Positions 36,527-46,079 are shown, numbered from the stretch's first letter. The stretch is DNA of 64,000 nucleotides from Undibacterium umbellatum (GCF_014284125.1 NZ_JACOFX010000005.1:62001-126000); one strand, 5' to 3'. The notes: generated by a model not told the origin, from the letters alone. Numbers and translations are program-made.

Positions 36527-38740
36527 CTACTTTTTTTTGTAGAGAGCGTCACGCCTTAAAGCAAGTAAATCAGGTTCTGCTTCAATTAACTTCACCGGAT
36601 ATCCTAATTCCAGAGCTTTGTGTATAGCATCCAGCGCCAGTGGTCTGTTGTCTAGCAATTCATATGCCAGACCAGCCCGAAAATGAATGTCGCCACTTTT
36701 AGGAGCTAACTCAATTGAATGTTTTATCAATTCTTCCGATTTACTTTTATTCCCAACTCTTGCTGAATAAAGGCCCATACGTGACATCAATGTGACATCG
36801 TTTGGAGAACGGTCCAATCTAGGTTGCAGGAGTTCTATTGCTTTGGCATAGGCAGTTTGCGCTTCAACTTTCCGACTTGGAATCCATAGGAGGGTATCTG
36901 CTAAATTAGCCCAACCAAAGTAATTGTTTGGGTTCCCTTTATCGTTAGATACAGCTTGTTGGAAGGCTTCTACGGCTGCTAAATAATCTCCTTTTATGAA
37001 CAGAGCATTTCCAAGATTTGTGTACAAAGCAGCGCTTGGTCGTATTTGTAATCCTTGCTGCAGAATTGTCAGTGCCTCATCATTGCGATTTAATCTTAGA
37101 AGTGCAGCATTTAGATTTGCGTATGGTTGTACTGCATCAGGTTCCATCTTTATTCCTAATCGGAATACCTTTTCCGCACCCTCGTAATCACCTTTTAGAT
37201 ACTTTGCAGTGCCTAGTTCACTGGCGAATACTGAATTATGCGGAAATTTTTGAATCCCAAGCTCTGCGAAATTTATTGCCTCATCGAATCGACGAGCTTT
37301 TCTTAGTACGGTAGTCTTTATGAACCAGGCGAAGTAGTTTTCTGGATCTAATACCAGTGCCCGTTCTAAATCAGCAAAGGCTTGATCGTGGGCATCCTTT
37401 CTCGAAGTTGCTGCCCCCCGGGCGACATAGCTCAATGCTAATTGCCCATTCATTTTGACGGCTTGCTGAGCACTTGCATCTGCTTTTTGCAACCAAATTT
37501 CGTCTTGCCCGTCTGTGGTATAGCGAAAACTGTACACCAGCGATAAACCTGCTACTGCTGCTGCGCTATTTGCATCGTGCTTTAAGATCGTTTCAAAATA
37601 CTGTGTAGCCTTGTCCAGACTGCCAGGCCTATCAAACTGCTTTAATGCTTCCAAGCCTTGCTTCATAGTCAATGATTCGGAGTAAGGCTTCAACGACATT
37701 TTGTCAATTTCAAGATAAGGCGTAGCCTGCCAGGCGACATATCCCAGAGCGATAATGGCAGCAATGACGATGGCAAAGCGTTTCGGCTTGCTCAGCGCCT
37801 TCCATCCTTTGCCTGAAATGCTGCTTACATTCCCAGCAACACCTGTTGCCACTAGTGCTGGCACACTCATCAACCCACGCAATTGTTCATGCACTTGCTG
37901 CATACTGTTCAGACGTTTCTCAGTCTGCCGCGCCGTCATTGCCAGCACCAGCTTGATCAGTTCTGGCTTACATCCTGCCGGAAATTCCCAGGTGTCGGAA
38001 TTCGATTGCATGAGGGCGGCGGCCAGGGCCAGGCCGCTGGCGTTGGCGAAGGGACGTTGGCCCGTCAGGGTTTCGTAGAGGATGACGCCGAGGGCGTAGA
38101 TGTCGCTCTGGGCGTTGGCCGGGCTGCCCATCATGCGTTCCGGGGCCATGTAGGCTATGGTGCCTTGCGGGTCGAGCTGGCTCATGGACGTGGTGGCCTG
38201 GGCATCGGTTTGGGATGCCAGGCCAAAGTCGAGTATGCGTACTTTGCCGTTGGGTTCCACCATGAGGTTGGATGGTTTCAGGTCGCCGTGAATGAGGCCG
38301 CTGGCATGGGCCTCTTGCATGGCTTCGGCGACCTGGCTGATGATGTTGATGGCTTGCTGTTCTGGCAATGGCTGCTGCGGGTGTTGTTGCAGCAGTTGTT
38401 TTAGTGTCAGGCCGGGCACCAGTTCCATGACGATGGAATGGCTATTGTCTTCTTCTTCAATGGCGAATATCTTGACGAAGGCGGGGTGCTTCAATGATGC
38501 CGCCAAGCGGGCTTCCTTGAGCAGGCTGGTGGTCTGGATTGTGCTTCCTGAGCTTTCCGTGCCCGCTATGACTTTGAGCTGTTTGATGGCGACAGGGCGG
38601 CAGAGTTTGCTGTCCCAGGCTTCATGGACTTGCCCAAAGCCACCTTCACCCAGACGCTTTTTGAATTCGTAATGTCTGAGACTGACGCTTTCTTCTTCTG
38701 TTTTTGTATTGTCGTTGCTAGCCAGATTGGTATTTTGCAT
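36527..38740 (-). CDS. Ser/Thr protein kinase with membrane helix and C-terminal TPR domain
   Basis: 737 residues. PknB-type kinase domain at about 25-290: GEGGFGQV (31-38), VAIK (Lys53), HGDLKPSN with catalytic Asp153 (the HRD Arg is Gly, a non-RD kinase), DFG (171-173) and APE (199-201). One membrane helix (FAIVIAAIIALGYVAW, about 325-341) and about eight TPR units outside it (LNRNDEALTILQQGL, KGDYLAAVEAFQQAV and more). Activation is therefore likely to be triggered by ligands or partners on the TPR side. The kinase-domain DNA is GC-rich and the TPR half is AT-rich. The neighbouring FHA activator is the obvious candidate substrate reader. Confidence 0.9.
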   Translation of the reverse strand: MQNTNLASNDNTKTEEESVSLRHYEFKKRLGEGGFGQVHEAWDSKLCRPVAIKQLKVIAGTESSGSTIQTTSLLKEARLAASLKHPAFVKIFAIEEEDNSHSIVMELVPGLTLKQLLQQHPQQPLPEQQAINIISQVAEAMQEAHASGLIHGDLKPSNLMVEPNGKVRILDFGLASQTDAQATTSMSQLDPQGTIAYMAPERMMGSPANAQSDIYALGVILYETLTGQRPFANASGLALAAALMQSNSDTWEFPAGCKPELIKLVLAMTARQTEKRLNSMQQVHEQLRGLMSVPALVATGVAGNVSSISGKGWKALSKPKRFAIVIAAIIALGYVAWQATPYLEIDKMSLKPYSESLTMKQGLEALKQFDRPGSLDKATQYFETILKHDANSAAAVAGLSLVYSFRYTTDGQDEIWLQKADASAQQAVKMNGQLALSYVARGAATSRKDAHDQAFADLERALVLDPENYFAWFIKTTVLRKARRFDEAINFAELGIQKFPHNSVFASELGTAKYLKGDYEGAEKVFRLGIKMEPDAVQPYANLNAALLRLNRNDEALTILQQGLQIRPSAALYTNLGNALFIKGDYLAAVEAFQQAVSNDKGNPNNYFGWANLADTLLWIPSRKVEAQTAYAKAIELLQPRLDRSPNDVTLMSRMGLYSARVGNKSKSEELIKHSIELAPKSGDIHFRAGLAYELLDNRPLALDAIHKALELGYPVKLIEAEPDLLALRRDALYKKK

Positions 38741-38900
38741 TGGTTTCTTGCATGGTTATTATTTTTTATGCCGCATTGGGTTACACGCAGCTATCTGTCC
38801 ACGCAAGATAGTTGCTGGTCGTAACAAGATGTAACGGCAATAATATAGCGAACTTTATTACAAAACTGTGTACTCACAGTGACAAGCCAAGCTATTTTAT

Positions 38901-38940
38901 ATGTAAATGACATGTCAATTGACAGTAATTTACATGTAAA
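38901..38940. promoter_or_regulatory. Palindrome cluster upstream of the kinase gene
   Basis: Three overlapping or adjacent perfect palindromes: TGACATGTCA (38908-38917), TGTCAATTGACA (38913-38924) and TTTACATGTAAA (38929-38940), with ATGTAAAT/ATTTACAT flanking pairs. They lie 160-200 bases before the kinase start. The CAATTGACATGT element is also in the promoter of the FHA activator at 34373-34384. Candidate operators for a shared regulator. Confidence 0.6.
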
Positions 38941-38986
38941 AAGCTGCTAGGTCCAAATGGGCTGGCGAGCGGGAAGATGAAGGCTT

Positions 38987-39574
38987 TTAGTCAGGTTTGA
39001 TGATGCTGACTTGCCCTTTTAGCATTTCTATCAATTCGGCTTCAAAATTGCTGGCGAGTTTTTGCTTGATGCTGATGCTGATGGTGGTGGATTCTGTATA
39101 GGCCAGCTCGGTGACGCTGGCGGCAAACTTGTCGCACAGGCGGCGTACATGGGATTCGTCGGCATAGGCGCAGGTGATGTCCCAGTCAACCATGTATTCC
39201 ACTTCTGTCAGTTCGGCCACCTTGAAGGCATCTGAAATGGCCTGGCCATAGGCGCGCGTCAGGCCGCCTGCACCGAGCTTGGTGCCGCCCCAGTAGCGCA
39301 CAACCACGGCCAGCACATTGGTCACGTCCTTGTGTACCAGCACGTTGTACATGGGCTTGGCAGCGGTGCCTGAAGGTTCGCCATCGTCATCCAGGCCAGA
39401 GTCGCCAGTGCAGATCAGCGCCCAGCAGACGTGGACGGCATCCGGGTGCTGCGCCCGTATCTGTGCCAGTTGCTGGCGTGCTTCGGCGCGGCTGTTGAGT
39501 GGGTATAGCTGGCCCAGGAAACGGCTTTTCTTGATTTCTATTTCGGCAAAAGCAGGGGCGACAAGCTGGTACAT
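38987..39574 (-). CDS. YigZ/IMPACT family protein
   Basis: 195 residues. UPF0029 N-terminal domain with [34 protein letters not shown] and [20 protein letters not shown], the defining motifs, followed by a small ferredoxin-like C-terminal domain. Members resemble the eukaryotic IMPACT translation regulator and bacterial YigZ; molecular role is not settled. Divergent from the deo operon. Confidence 0.9.
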   Translation of the reverse strand: MYQLVAPAFAEIEIKKSRFLGQLYPLNSRAEARQQLAQIRAQHPDAVHVCWALICTGDSGLDDDGEPSGTAAKPMYNVLVHKDVTNVLAVVVRYWGGTKLGAGGLTRAYGQAISDAFKVAELTEVEYMVDWDITCAYADESHVRRLCDKFAASVTELAYTESTTISISIKQKLASNFEAELIEMLKGQVSIIKPD

Positions 39575-39741
39575 GGGGTGCTGGATGGGGCAAAACCGCT
39601 ATTTTGGCGGCTAATTGGGTCTGGGTATACATAAACTGTATTGCCCGTATTCTGAGCATAGTCTTGATGTCTGATGTATATCAAGCATTGCCATCCACAT
39701 GCGCCGTATCTTTAACGTTTGTTTTTACCGGAGCAAGTACC

Positions 39742-40524
39742 ATGTCTTCTACCCCAGATACGGCTTTGAAGCAGGCTGCCAGCCGCGCTCTGCGCCTGAT
39801 GGATTTGACCAGCCTGAATGAGGATGACAGCAGGGAAAAGATCACGGCCTTGTGTAATGCTGCCAGCAGTGAGCAAGGGCAGGTGGCGGCGCTGTGCATT
39901 TACCCGCGCTTCATTCCGCATGCAAAAAAGATACTGCTTGAATTTGGTACGCCAGCCATCAAAGTGGCGACGGTGGTTAATTTTCCGTATGGTGAGGCAG
40001 ACGTAGAGGTCGCAGTGGCCGAGACCAGGGCAGCCATTGCCTATGGTGCAGACGAGGTGGACCTGGTTTTCCCTTATGCCGCGCTGATGGCGGGTGACAC
40101 CAGCACCGGGGCAGAGATGGTCAGGGCTTGCAAGACAGCTTGCGGCGACAAGCTCTTGAAGGTGATCATAGAAAGTGGCGAGCTAAAGACGGATGCCTTT
40201 ATCCGCGCCGCCAGCTTGATAGCAATCACGGCAGGGGCAGACTTTATCAAGACTTCTACCGGCAAGGTGGCAGTCAATGCCACGCTGGCAGCGGCAGAAA
40301 CCATGCTGACAGTGATCAAGGAAACCGGTGGTCATTGTGGCTTCAAGGCCGCAGGCGGGGTCAGGACGGCGGCAGAAGCCGCAGCCTATCTGGCACTGGC
40401 GGATAACATCATGGGGCCAGATTGGGTGAGCCCTGCGCATTTTCGTTTTGGTGCTTCCAGCCTCTTGAGTAATTTGCAGGCTTGCCTGCGCGATGTACCG
40501 GCACAGATCAAGGCAGGCTACTGA
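39742..40524 (+). CDS. deoC: Deoxyribose-phosphate aldolase
   Basis: 260 residues from ATG 39742 behind CCGGAGCAAGTACC. DeoC motifs: VCIYPRF-like [47 protein letters not shown] and [14 protein letters not shown] with the Schiff-base lysine in KTSTGK. The enzyme cleaves 2-deoxyribose-5-phosphate to glyceraldehyde-3-phosphate and acetaldehyde. First gene of a tightly packed deoC-deoA-deoD operon. Confidence 0.95.
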   Translation: MSSTPDTALKQAASRALRLMDLTSLNEDDSREKITALCNAASSEQGQVAALCIYPRFIPHAKKILLEFGTPAIKVATVVNFPYGEADVEVAVAETRAAIAYGADEVDLVFPYAALMAGDTSTGAEMVRACKTACGDKLLKVIIESGELKTDAFIRAASLIAITAGADFIKTSTGKVAVNATLAAAETMLTVIKETGGHCGFKAAGGVRTAAEAAAYLALADNIMGPDWVSPAHFRFGASSLLSNLQACLRDVPAQIKAGY

Positions 40525-40525
40525 G

Positions 40526-41881
40526 ATGCTGCTGGCGCAAGAGCTGATACGCAAGAAGCGCGCAGGCCTCGCTCTGGATCAGGCAGAGATACAGGCGCTA
40601 GTCGCTGGCATGGTGGATGGCGGCATATCAGACGCGCAACTCGGAGCGTTTTGCATGGCAACCTGCTTCCAGGGCATGACAGCGGCGGAGGGAGCTGCAC
40701 TGACGCTGGCGATGCGTGATTCTGGCACGGTCTTGCGCTGGGATGATCTGGATTTGCCTGGCCCGGTCGTGGACAAGCATTCCACAGGTGGGGTGGGTGA
40801 CCTGGTGTCGCTGGTGCTGGCCCCGATGGTGGTGGCTTGCGGCGGTTTTGTCCCCATGATCAGTGGCCGTGGCCTTGGTCATACTGGCGGTACGCAAGAC
40901 AAGCTGGAAGCCATACCAGGTTATTGCACAACGCCTGATCTGGCGCGCTTTCGCCGTGTGGTCAGGGATTGCGGCATGGCCATCATCGGCCAGACTGCTG
41001 ATCTGGCCCCGGCAGACAAACGACTGTATGCGATACGCGACGTGACAGCTACGGTGGATAGCCTGCCTTTGATTACGGCATCCATCCTGTCTAAAAAATT
41101 TGCCGCCGGGCTGGATGCGCTGGTCATGGATATCAAATGTGGCAATGGCGCGCAGACACCAGAGCTGGCGCAGGCGCAGGCATTGGCAAAAAACATCATA
41201 GACACTGCCAATGCAGCGGGCATGGCTTGCTCAGCCCTGATTACCGACATGAGCCAGCCGCTGGCACCGAGCGTTGGCAATGCGCTGGAAATACGCGAGG
41301 CGCTGGCGTATCTGCGCACCGATACTTGCCCGCAGCGCCTGCACCAGACCGTGTTGGCGCTAGGGACAGAGATGCTGCTACTGGCGGGCCTGGCTGACAA
41401 TACCCTGGAGGCGCAGGTGCGCTTGCTGGATGCTCTGCACAGCGGCAAGGCGGCACAGGTGTTTGAGCGGTCTTGTGCGGCGCTGGGTGGCCCGCTTGAT
41501 CTGCTCGCCAAATTTGACGACTACTTGCCTGGCGCGGCCTTGCAACAAGCAGTCTTTGCGCCCGCTGGCTTCTATCTGAACAAGATGGATACCCGCGCCA
41601 TTGGTTTGCTGGCCTTGCAATTGAGTACTACAGGCCAGGGGCAACGGGATACCAGCACAGGCTTGAGCCAATTGGCGGAACTGGGCCAACTCATGGAGGG
41701 CGACACTCCACTGGCCATCATCCATGCCGTTGATGCAGATAGTCTGGCTCTTGCCAGCAAGAGCCTGCTGGCAGCATGCACATTTGGCGAAACAGCCGCA
41801 CCACGACCACAACAATTACGGCAAAGCATGCGCGGTGGCTTGCGCCCAACTGCGCCAGCCCTCACGACAGAAACAGTATGA
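40526..41881 (+). CDS. deoA: Thymidine phosphorylase
   Basis: 451 residues; the ATG at 40526 follows the deoC stop by one base. The glycosyltransferase family 3 signature is [20 protein letters not shown], followed by [20 protein letters not shown] and [14 protein letters not shown]. It phosphorolyses thymidine to thymine and deoxyribose-1-phosphate, feeding the pathway ending at DeoC. A phosphopentomutase (deoB) is not in the window. Confidence 0.95.
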   Translation: MLLAQELIRKKRAGLALDQAEIQALVAGMVDGGISDAQLGAFCMATCFQGMTAAEGAALTLAMRDSGTVLRWDDLDLPGPVVDKHSTGGVGDLVSLVLAPMVVACGGFVPMISGRGLGHTGGTQDKLEAIPGYCTTPDLARFRRVVRDCGMAIIGQTADLAPADKRLYAIRDVTATVDSLPLITASILSKKFAAGLDALVMDIKCGNGAQTPELAQAQALAKNIIDTANAAGMACSALITDMSQPLAPSVGNALEIREALAYLRTDTCPQRLHQTVLALGTEMLLLAGLADNTLEAQVRLLDALHSGKAAQVFERSCAALGGPLDLLAKFDDYLPGAALQQAVFAPAGFYLNKMDTRAIGLLALQLSTTGQGQRDTSTGLSQLAELGQLMEGDTPLAIIHAVDADSLALASKSLLAACTFGETAAPRPQQLRQSMRGGLRPTAPALTTETV

Positions 41882-42615
41882 CTACTCCCCATATCAATGC
41901 CGCCCCCGGTGAATTTGCTGACACCGTGCTCATGCCGGGCGACCCCTTGCGCGCCAAGATGATCGCTGAACAATGGCTCAGCGATGTCCAACTGGTGAAT
42001 ACCGTACGCAATATGCTGGGCTACACTGGCTGGTATCGTGGGCAGAAGATATCTGTGCTGGCGCATGGCATGGGTATACCTTCGATCAGCATTTATGCGA
42101 CAGAATTGATACGCGAATACGGCGTGAAAAAACTCATCAGGCTGGGTTCTTGCGGCGCTTTGCGGGACGACCTGCAAATGGGGGATGTGATCATCGCGAT
42201 GGGGGCCAGCACCGACAGTAAGGTCAACCGCATGCGTTTCATGGATCATGATTTTGCAGCGATTGCAGACTATGCCTTGCTGGCAAAAGCGGTGGACACG
42301 GCCAACAGTTTGCGCAAGCCTGTCAGGATAGGCAATGTGTTTTCTGCCGACCTGTTTTATAGCGTGCAGCCGCAGCTTTTCGATATCATGGAAAAAATGC
42401 AGATACTGGCGGTGGAAATGGAACTGGCAGGTTTGTATTCTGTGGCAGCCGAACATGACGTGCAGGCACTGGGTTTGCTGACGGTGGCCGACCATCTGCG
42501 CAGCGGGGCCAGCATGACGGCTGAACAAAGGCAAAACAGCTTTGGCGATATGGTGGAAATCGCGCTGGAAAGCTGTTGTGGAGGTATTGATTGCCGCTCT
42601 AAAATTACTGGATAA
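41878..42615 (+). CDS. deoD: Purine-nucleoside phosphorylase, DeoD type
   Basis: 245 residues. The start overlaps the deoA stop as ATGA. Motifs: [58 protein letters not shown] and [20 protein letters not shown], the hexameric PNP (high-molecular-mass) family. It converts purine (deoxy)nucleosides to base and sugar phosphate; the adenine deaminase at 3.3 kb could act on the adenine produced. Its last 11 bases overlap the convergent FliL-like gene. Confidence 0.94.
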   Translation: MTTPHINAAPGEFADTVLMPGDPLRAKMIAEQWLSDVQLVNTVRNMLGYTGWYRGQKISVLAHGMGIPSISIYATELIREYGVKKLIRLGSCGALRDDLQMGDVIIAMGASTDSKVNRMRFMDHDFAAIADYALLAKAVDTANSLRKPVRIGNVFSADLFYSVQPQLFDIMEKMQILAVEMELAGLYSVAAEHDVQALGLLTVADHLRSGASMTAEQRQNSFGDMVEIALESCCGGIDCRSKITG

Positions 42616-43024
42616 CGAAGTTTTCAAAGAAGACATCGGTCACGCCATCGCGCTCTTTCAGCTCCAGCGTCTTGTTGACGCCGCTCTTGATCTCTTCCAT
42701 CAACTGATGTTTGCCATCCAGGCTTTGCAATTGTTCACTGTCCTTGCTACTCAATAACAGGATCAGGGTATGCCTGACCTTGGGCATGAACATTTTTATC
42801 TTGTCGTTGACTTCTGCGCTGGCAATTTGCAGCGCCATGCTGAGTTGCAGGTAGCGCTCTGTACTGGAAAGATTAACCACAAAAGCTTCCAGTTTGGCAG
42901 TCGGTGCACCTGCGCTGGCTGAAGCACTGGCAGCTTTGTTTTCAGGAGCCGCCAGGAGCAATCCTGATTGCAGACTCAGAGCCAGGCAAAGCAGAACAGG
43001 GGAAAAATGTTTTTTCAGTATCAT
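42605..43024 (-). CDS. FliL-like periplasmic protein
   Basis: 139 residues from ATG 43024, placed 6 bases after AAGG; an upstream ATG at 43042 has no ribosome site. A cleavable signal peptide is predicted ([15 protein letters not shown]) instead of the usual FliL membrane anchor. The domain has [37 protein letters not shown] and [20 protein letters not shown], ending FVIQ, as in FliL C-terminal domains. No flagellar gene is adjacent, so a stomatin-like or stator-associated role outside the motor is possible. Confidence 0.75.
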   Translation of the reverse strand: MILKKHFSPVLLCLALSLQSGLLLAAPENKAASASASAGAPTAKLEAFVVNLSSTERYLQLSMALQIASAEVNDKIKMFMPKVRHTLILLLSSKDSEQLQSLDGKHQLMEEIKSGVNKTLELKERDGVTDVFFENFVIQ

Positions 43025-43123
43025 ATTTTGCCTTTTGCTCATGTTTACTCAAGAAAAACCTATATTTTTCAGAAGCTTATCGCATAGCAACAAAACACAC
43101 TGTTAAACAAATTTACAACGGCA

Positions 43124-43183
43124 TGCCTGGTATTCTGCATTCACCCGTGAAACGACACAGGTGAATGCCTTGAACGCCAGGCA
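43124..43183. repeat. Nested inverted repeat between the FliL-like gene and ettA
   Basis: Outer arms TGCCTGG (43124-43130) and CCAGGCA (43177-43183); inner arms GCATTCACC (43137-43145) and GGTGAATGC (43160-43168). Together they form a long hairpin about 8 bases past the ettA stop, possibly its terminator, although no T-run is seen. Confidence 0.6.
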
Positions 43184-43190
43184 GGGGGGC

Positions 43191-44858
43191 TTACACAGTC
43201 AAAGGCTTGTAACGGATACGCTTGGGCTTGGCACCTTCTTCGCCCAGACGTTTTTTCTTGTCGGCTTCATATTCCTGATAGTTGCCGTCAAAGAAACTGA
43301 CTTGTGAATTGCCTTCGAACGCCAGGATGTGGGTGGCGATACGGTCAAGGAACCAGCGGTCATGGGAAATGACCATGACGCTGCCGGCAAATTCCAGCAA
43401 GGCATCTTCCAGCGCACGCAGGGTTTCCACGTCCAGATCATTGGATGGTTCATCCAGCAGCAGGACATTGCCGCCTTGCAGCAGAGTCTTTGCCAGATGC
43501 AAACGGCCACGCTCACCACCAGAGAGGTTGCCAACGATCTTTTGCTGGTCACCGCCCTTGAAGTTGAAGCGACCCAGATAAGCGCGGGAAGGCATTTCAA
43601 AACGGCCTACTGTCAAAATGTCGGCACCGTTTGCCACATCTTCAAATACCGTCTTGGTGTTGCCCAGGTCTTCACGTGACTGGTCAACCAGAGAAATCTT
43701 TGCAGTCTGGCCCAGCACTACTTCGCCGCTGTCCGGTGTTTCCAGACCCTTGATCATCTTGAACAAGGTCGATTTACCGGCACCGTTAGGGCCGATGATG
43801 CCGACAATCGCGCCAGGCGGGATCTTGAAGCTCAGGTTGTCGATGAGCAGGCGGTCACCAAAGGCTTTGCTGACGTTTTTGAATTCGATAACTTCATTAC
43901 CCAGACGTTCGGCCACAGGGATGAAAATCTCCTGGGTCTCATTGCGCTTCTGGTATTCATGCTCGCTCATCTCATTGAAGCGGGCCAGACGCGCCTTGCT
44001 CTTGGCCTGACGTGCTTTCGGATTCTGGCGTGACCATTCCAGTTCTTTTTGCAGGGCTTTCTGGCGGGCGGACTCGGTTGCTTCTTCCTGCTTCAAACGG
44101 GCTTGTTTCTGATCCAGCCAGGAAGAGTAATTGCCTTTCCATGGAATACCATGGCCACGATCCAACTCCAAAATCCATTCAGCAGCATTGTCAAGGAAGT
44201 AGCGATCATGGGTAATCGCCACGACGGTGCCAGGAAAGCGCAGCAGGAATTGTTCCAGCCAATCAACAGATTCAGCATCCAGATGGTTGGTTGGTTCATC
44301 AAGCAAGAGCATATCAGGCTTGGACAGCAGCAATTTGCACAGGGCGACGCGGCGTTTTTCACCACCGGACAAGACGCCTATCTTGGCATCCCATGGTGGC
44401 AGGCGCAACGCATCGGCAGCCATTTCCAGTTGCAGTTCTACATTGTCGCCAGAGGAGGTGGAGATAATCGCTTCCAGACGTGCCTGTTCATTCGCCAGCG
44501 CATCAAAGTCAGCATTTTCTTCAGCATAGGCGGCATACACTTCTTCCAGTTTGGCCTTGGCTGCAAACACTTCACCCAGCGCAGATTCAACCGCCTGACG
44601 CACAGTTTGTTCCGGGTCGAGTTGCGGTTCTTGCGGCAGGTAACCGATGTTCAGGTTAGGCATGGGCACGGCTTCGCCCTGTATGTCCTTGTCTAAGCCT
44701 GCCATGATTTTCAGCAGGGAAGACTTGCCTGAACCATTCACACCCAGCACGCCAATCTTGGCACCAGGGAAGAAGGACAGGGAAATATCTTTCAGAATTT
44801 GACGCTTCGGTGGGACGATTTTGCCGACGCGATTCATGGTGTAGACGTAATTGGCCAT
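43191..44858 (-). CDS. ettA: Energy-dependent translational throttle protein EttA (ABC-F)
   Basis: 555 residues. Two ABC domains: Walker A GVNGSGKSS and GPNGAGKST, signatures LSGGEKRRVALC and LSGGERGRLHLA, Walker B LLLDEPTNHLD and LLLDEPSNDLD. The N-terminal YVYTMNRVGKIVPPKRQIL and the arm and linker segments match EttA instead of other ABC-F proteins. It acts on the ribosomal E site under energy limitation. The length is standard. Confidence 0.95.
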   Translation of the reverse strand: MANYVYTMNRVGKIVPPKRQILKDISLSFFPGAKIGVLGVNGSGKSSLLKIMAGLDKDIQGEAVPMPNLNIGYLPQEPQLDPEQTVRQAVESALGEVFAAKAKLEEVYAAYAEENADFDALANEQARLEAIISTSSGDNVELQLEMAADALRLPPWDAKIGVLSGGEKRRVALCKLLLSKPDMLLLDEPTNHLDAESVDWLEQFLLRFPGTVVAITHDRYFLDNAAEWILELDRGHGIPWKGNYSSWLDQKQARLKQEEATESARQKALQKELEWSRQNPKARQAKSKARLARFNEMSEHEYQKRNETQEIFIPVAERLGNEVIEFKNVSKAFGDRLLIDNLSFKIPPGAIVGIIGPNGAGKSTLFKMIKGLETPDSGEVVLGQTAKISLVDQSREDLGNTKTVFEDVANGADILTVGRFEMPSRAYLGRFNFKGGDQQKIVGNLSGGERGRLHLAKTLLQGGNVLLLDEPSNDLDVETLRALEDALLEFAGSVMVISHDRWFLDRIATHILAFEGNSQVSFFDGNYQEYEADKKKRLGEEGAKPKRIRYKPLTV

Positions 44859-45024
44859 TTTTCTTGAATTTTCATAGGGAATAAGAATGTTTGCAAGGAT
44901 ACCTCAAGCCAGCACGGGACGGAATATTTCACCTGAAAATCTGAGGTATACGGCAAAGTTCAGACATTGCCATAGCGCATGTAGCGAGTTGGAATGCGTG
45001 CAATTTCAATGACAAGAACGCATA

Positions 45025-45043
45025 TTTGGTGCCCTGCACCAAA
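45025..45043. promoter_or_regulatory. Perfect 8-bp inverted repeat upstream of ompW
   Basis: TTTGGTGC, spacer CCT, GCACCAAA. It abuts the FNR-like box, so it may be a second operator or part of a hairpin between the divergent ettA and ompW genes. Confidence 0.5.
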
Positions 45044-45044
45044 G

Positions 45045-45058
45045 TTGATGTAGCTCAA
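45045..45058. promoter_or_regulatory. FNR/ANR-like box upstream of ompW
   Basis: TTGATGTAGCTCAA matches TTGAT-N4-ATCAA with one mismatch. Its centre lies about 75 bases before the ompW start. OmpW-type genes are oxygen-regulated by FNR in enterobacteria. Confidence 0.55.
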
Positions 45059-45125
45059 GACCCTGCTACTAGTGTGGATTTACACTTTCTTCATCACTGT
45101 TGACTGATGAGAAAAGGAAATGAAA

Positions 45126-45740
45126 ATGAAAAAGCTTGTAATCGCACTCTCCCTGGCCGCTATTGGTTTCACAGCAACCCAGGCAATGGCTCAAGAACAG
45201 AGCCCATGGCAAGTGCGCGCCCGTGTCGTCAATATCAGTACTGCAAATGGCTCTGATCCTGTGGGTGGCGCTGGTGCCGCTGACCGTATTACAGTCGATA
45301 ACAAGGTAATTCCTGAAGTGGATATTACTTACTTCTTCACGCCTAACTGGTCGGCAGAATTGATTTTGACTTACCCTCAAAAACATGATGTCAAACTTGA
45401 TGGCGCCGTTATCGGCAGCTTCAAACATTTGCCACCAACCTTGACTGCGCAATACCATTTTGCACCTGGTTCCCAAGTCAGTCCTTATGTTGGCGCTGGT
45501 CTTAACTACACCCGCATTTCAGATGTGAACCTGCTCAAAGGTGCAGGCGGTCTGGAAAGCAGCAGTTTTGGTCTGGCGATACAGGCTGGCGTCGATTTCA
45601 AACTCGACAAAAACTGGTCTTTGAATCTGGATGTCAAAAAAGTACAGATTCGTAGCGATGTCACTATCTCTGGCGCTAAAGTCAGTGCAGTCAAGGTTGA
45701 TCCTTGGCTGGTAGGTGTAGGCGTAGGCTATCGCTTCTAA
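45126..45740 (+). CDS. OmpW family outer-membrane protein
   Basis: 204 residues from ATG 45126, which is correctly spaced from AAGGA; an ATG two codons earlier is too close. Signal peptide ends TQAMAQEQ. The barrel has WQVRARVVNISTANGSD, VIPEVDITYFFTPNWSAELI, PPTLTAQYHFAPGSQVSPYVGAGL and ends VGVGVGYRF with terminal Phe. OmpW is an 8-stranded barrel with a hydrophobic channel for small molecules. An FNR-like box upstream hints at oxygen control. The stop TAA is the first part of the dispersed repeat copy B. Confidence 0.92.
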   Translation: MKKLVIALSLAAIGFTATQAMAQEQSPWQVRARVVNISTANGSDPVGGAGAADRITVDNKVIPEVDITYFFTPNWSAELILTYPQKHDVKLDGAVIGSFKHLPPTLTAQYHFAPGSQVSPYVGAGLNYTRISDVNLLKGAGGLESSSFGLAIQAGVDFKLDKNWSLNLDVKKVQIRSDVTISGAKVSAVKVDPWLVGVGVGYRF

Positions 45741-45888
45741 GAACCTGCTTCCGATCTTACTGCGCGAACGTGATCGGGGCTCATGCGCTGCTCAAAATGC
45801 TCATGTACTAAAGTACATTCCGCTTTTTGCGCTGCTCTTCACCCCGCTGACGCTCGCTCGCTACAGATCGTAAACAGGTTCTAAGCGG
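45739..45888. repeat. Dispersed intergenic repeat, copy B (150 bp)
   Basis: Begins AAGAACCTGCTTCCGATCTT at the ompW stop codon and ends CAGGTTCTAAGCGG. The termini form an inverted repeat (AGAACCTG/CAGGTTCT), and the core has GTACTAAAGTAC. It is closely similar to the copy at 14171-14332, apart from about 12 bases missing in the left third. Confidence 0.85.
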
Positions 45889-45986
45889 ACATACGAAAAC
45901 CGTCCCAGCTGCGTTGCAGCACCTTGCTGGGGCTGCTTTGCGTAAGTTCTGAGTCCTAAGCTCAAAAAGAATAAGCATCATGTTTT

Positions 45987-46016
45987 CCCCTTCCTTACAG
46001 AAAGGGGATTTTTATT
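45987..46016 (+). terminator. Rho-independent terminator after ompW
   Basis: CCCCTT pairs with AAGGGG across a short loop, followed by ATTTTTATTT. It lies 246 bases past the ompW stop, after the repeat, and protects the sigma54 promoter region from read-through. Confidence 0.7.
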
Positions 46017-46044
46017 TGGGCAATAGATTTGCTCTGCAATCACT

Positions 46045-46079
46045 GTGCTAATTCGCACACCAGCGTTCGCTGACGAACG
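46045..46079. promoter_or_regulatory. Paired palindromes upstream of the efflux operon
   Basis: GTGC..GCAC within 46045-46059 and the perfect CGTTCGCTGACGAACG (46064-46079) lie 90-120 bases before the sigma54 promoter. This is the usual distance for an enhancer site of an NtrC-family activator, and such an activator is encoded at the end of the operon. Confidence 0.5.

Noticed and set aside
41572-42636. A 354-codon minus-strand open frame
   Set aside because: Lies opposite deoA and deoD; no ribosome site or domain.
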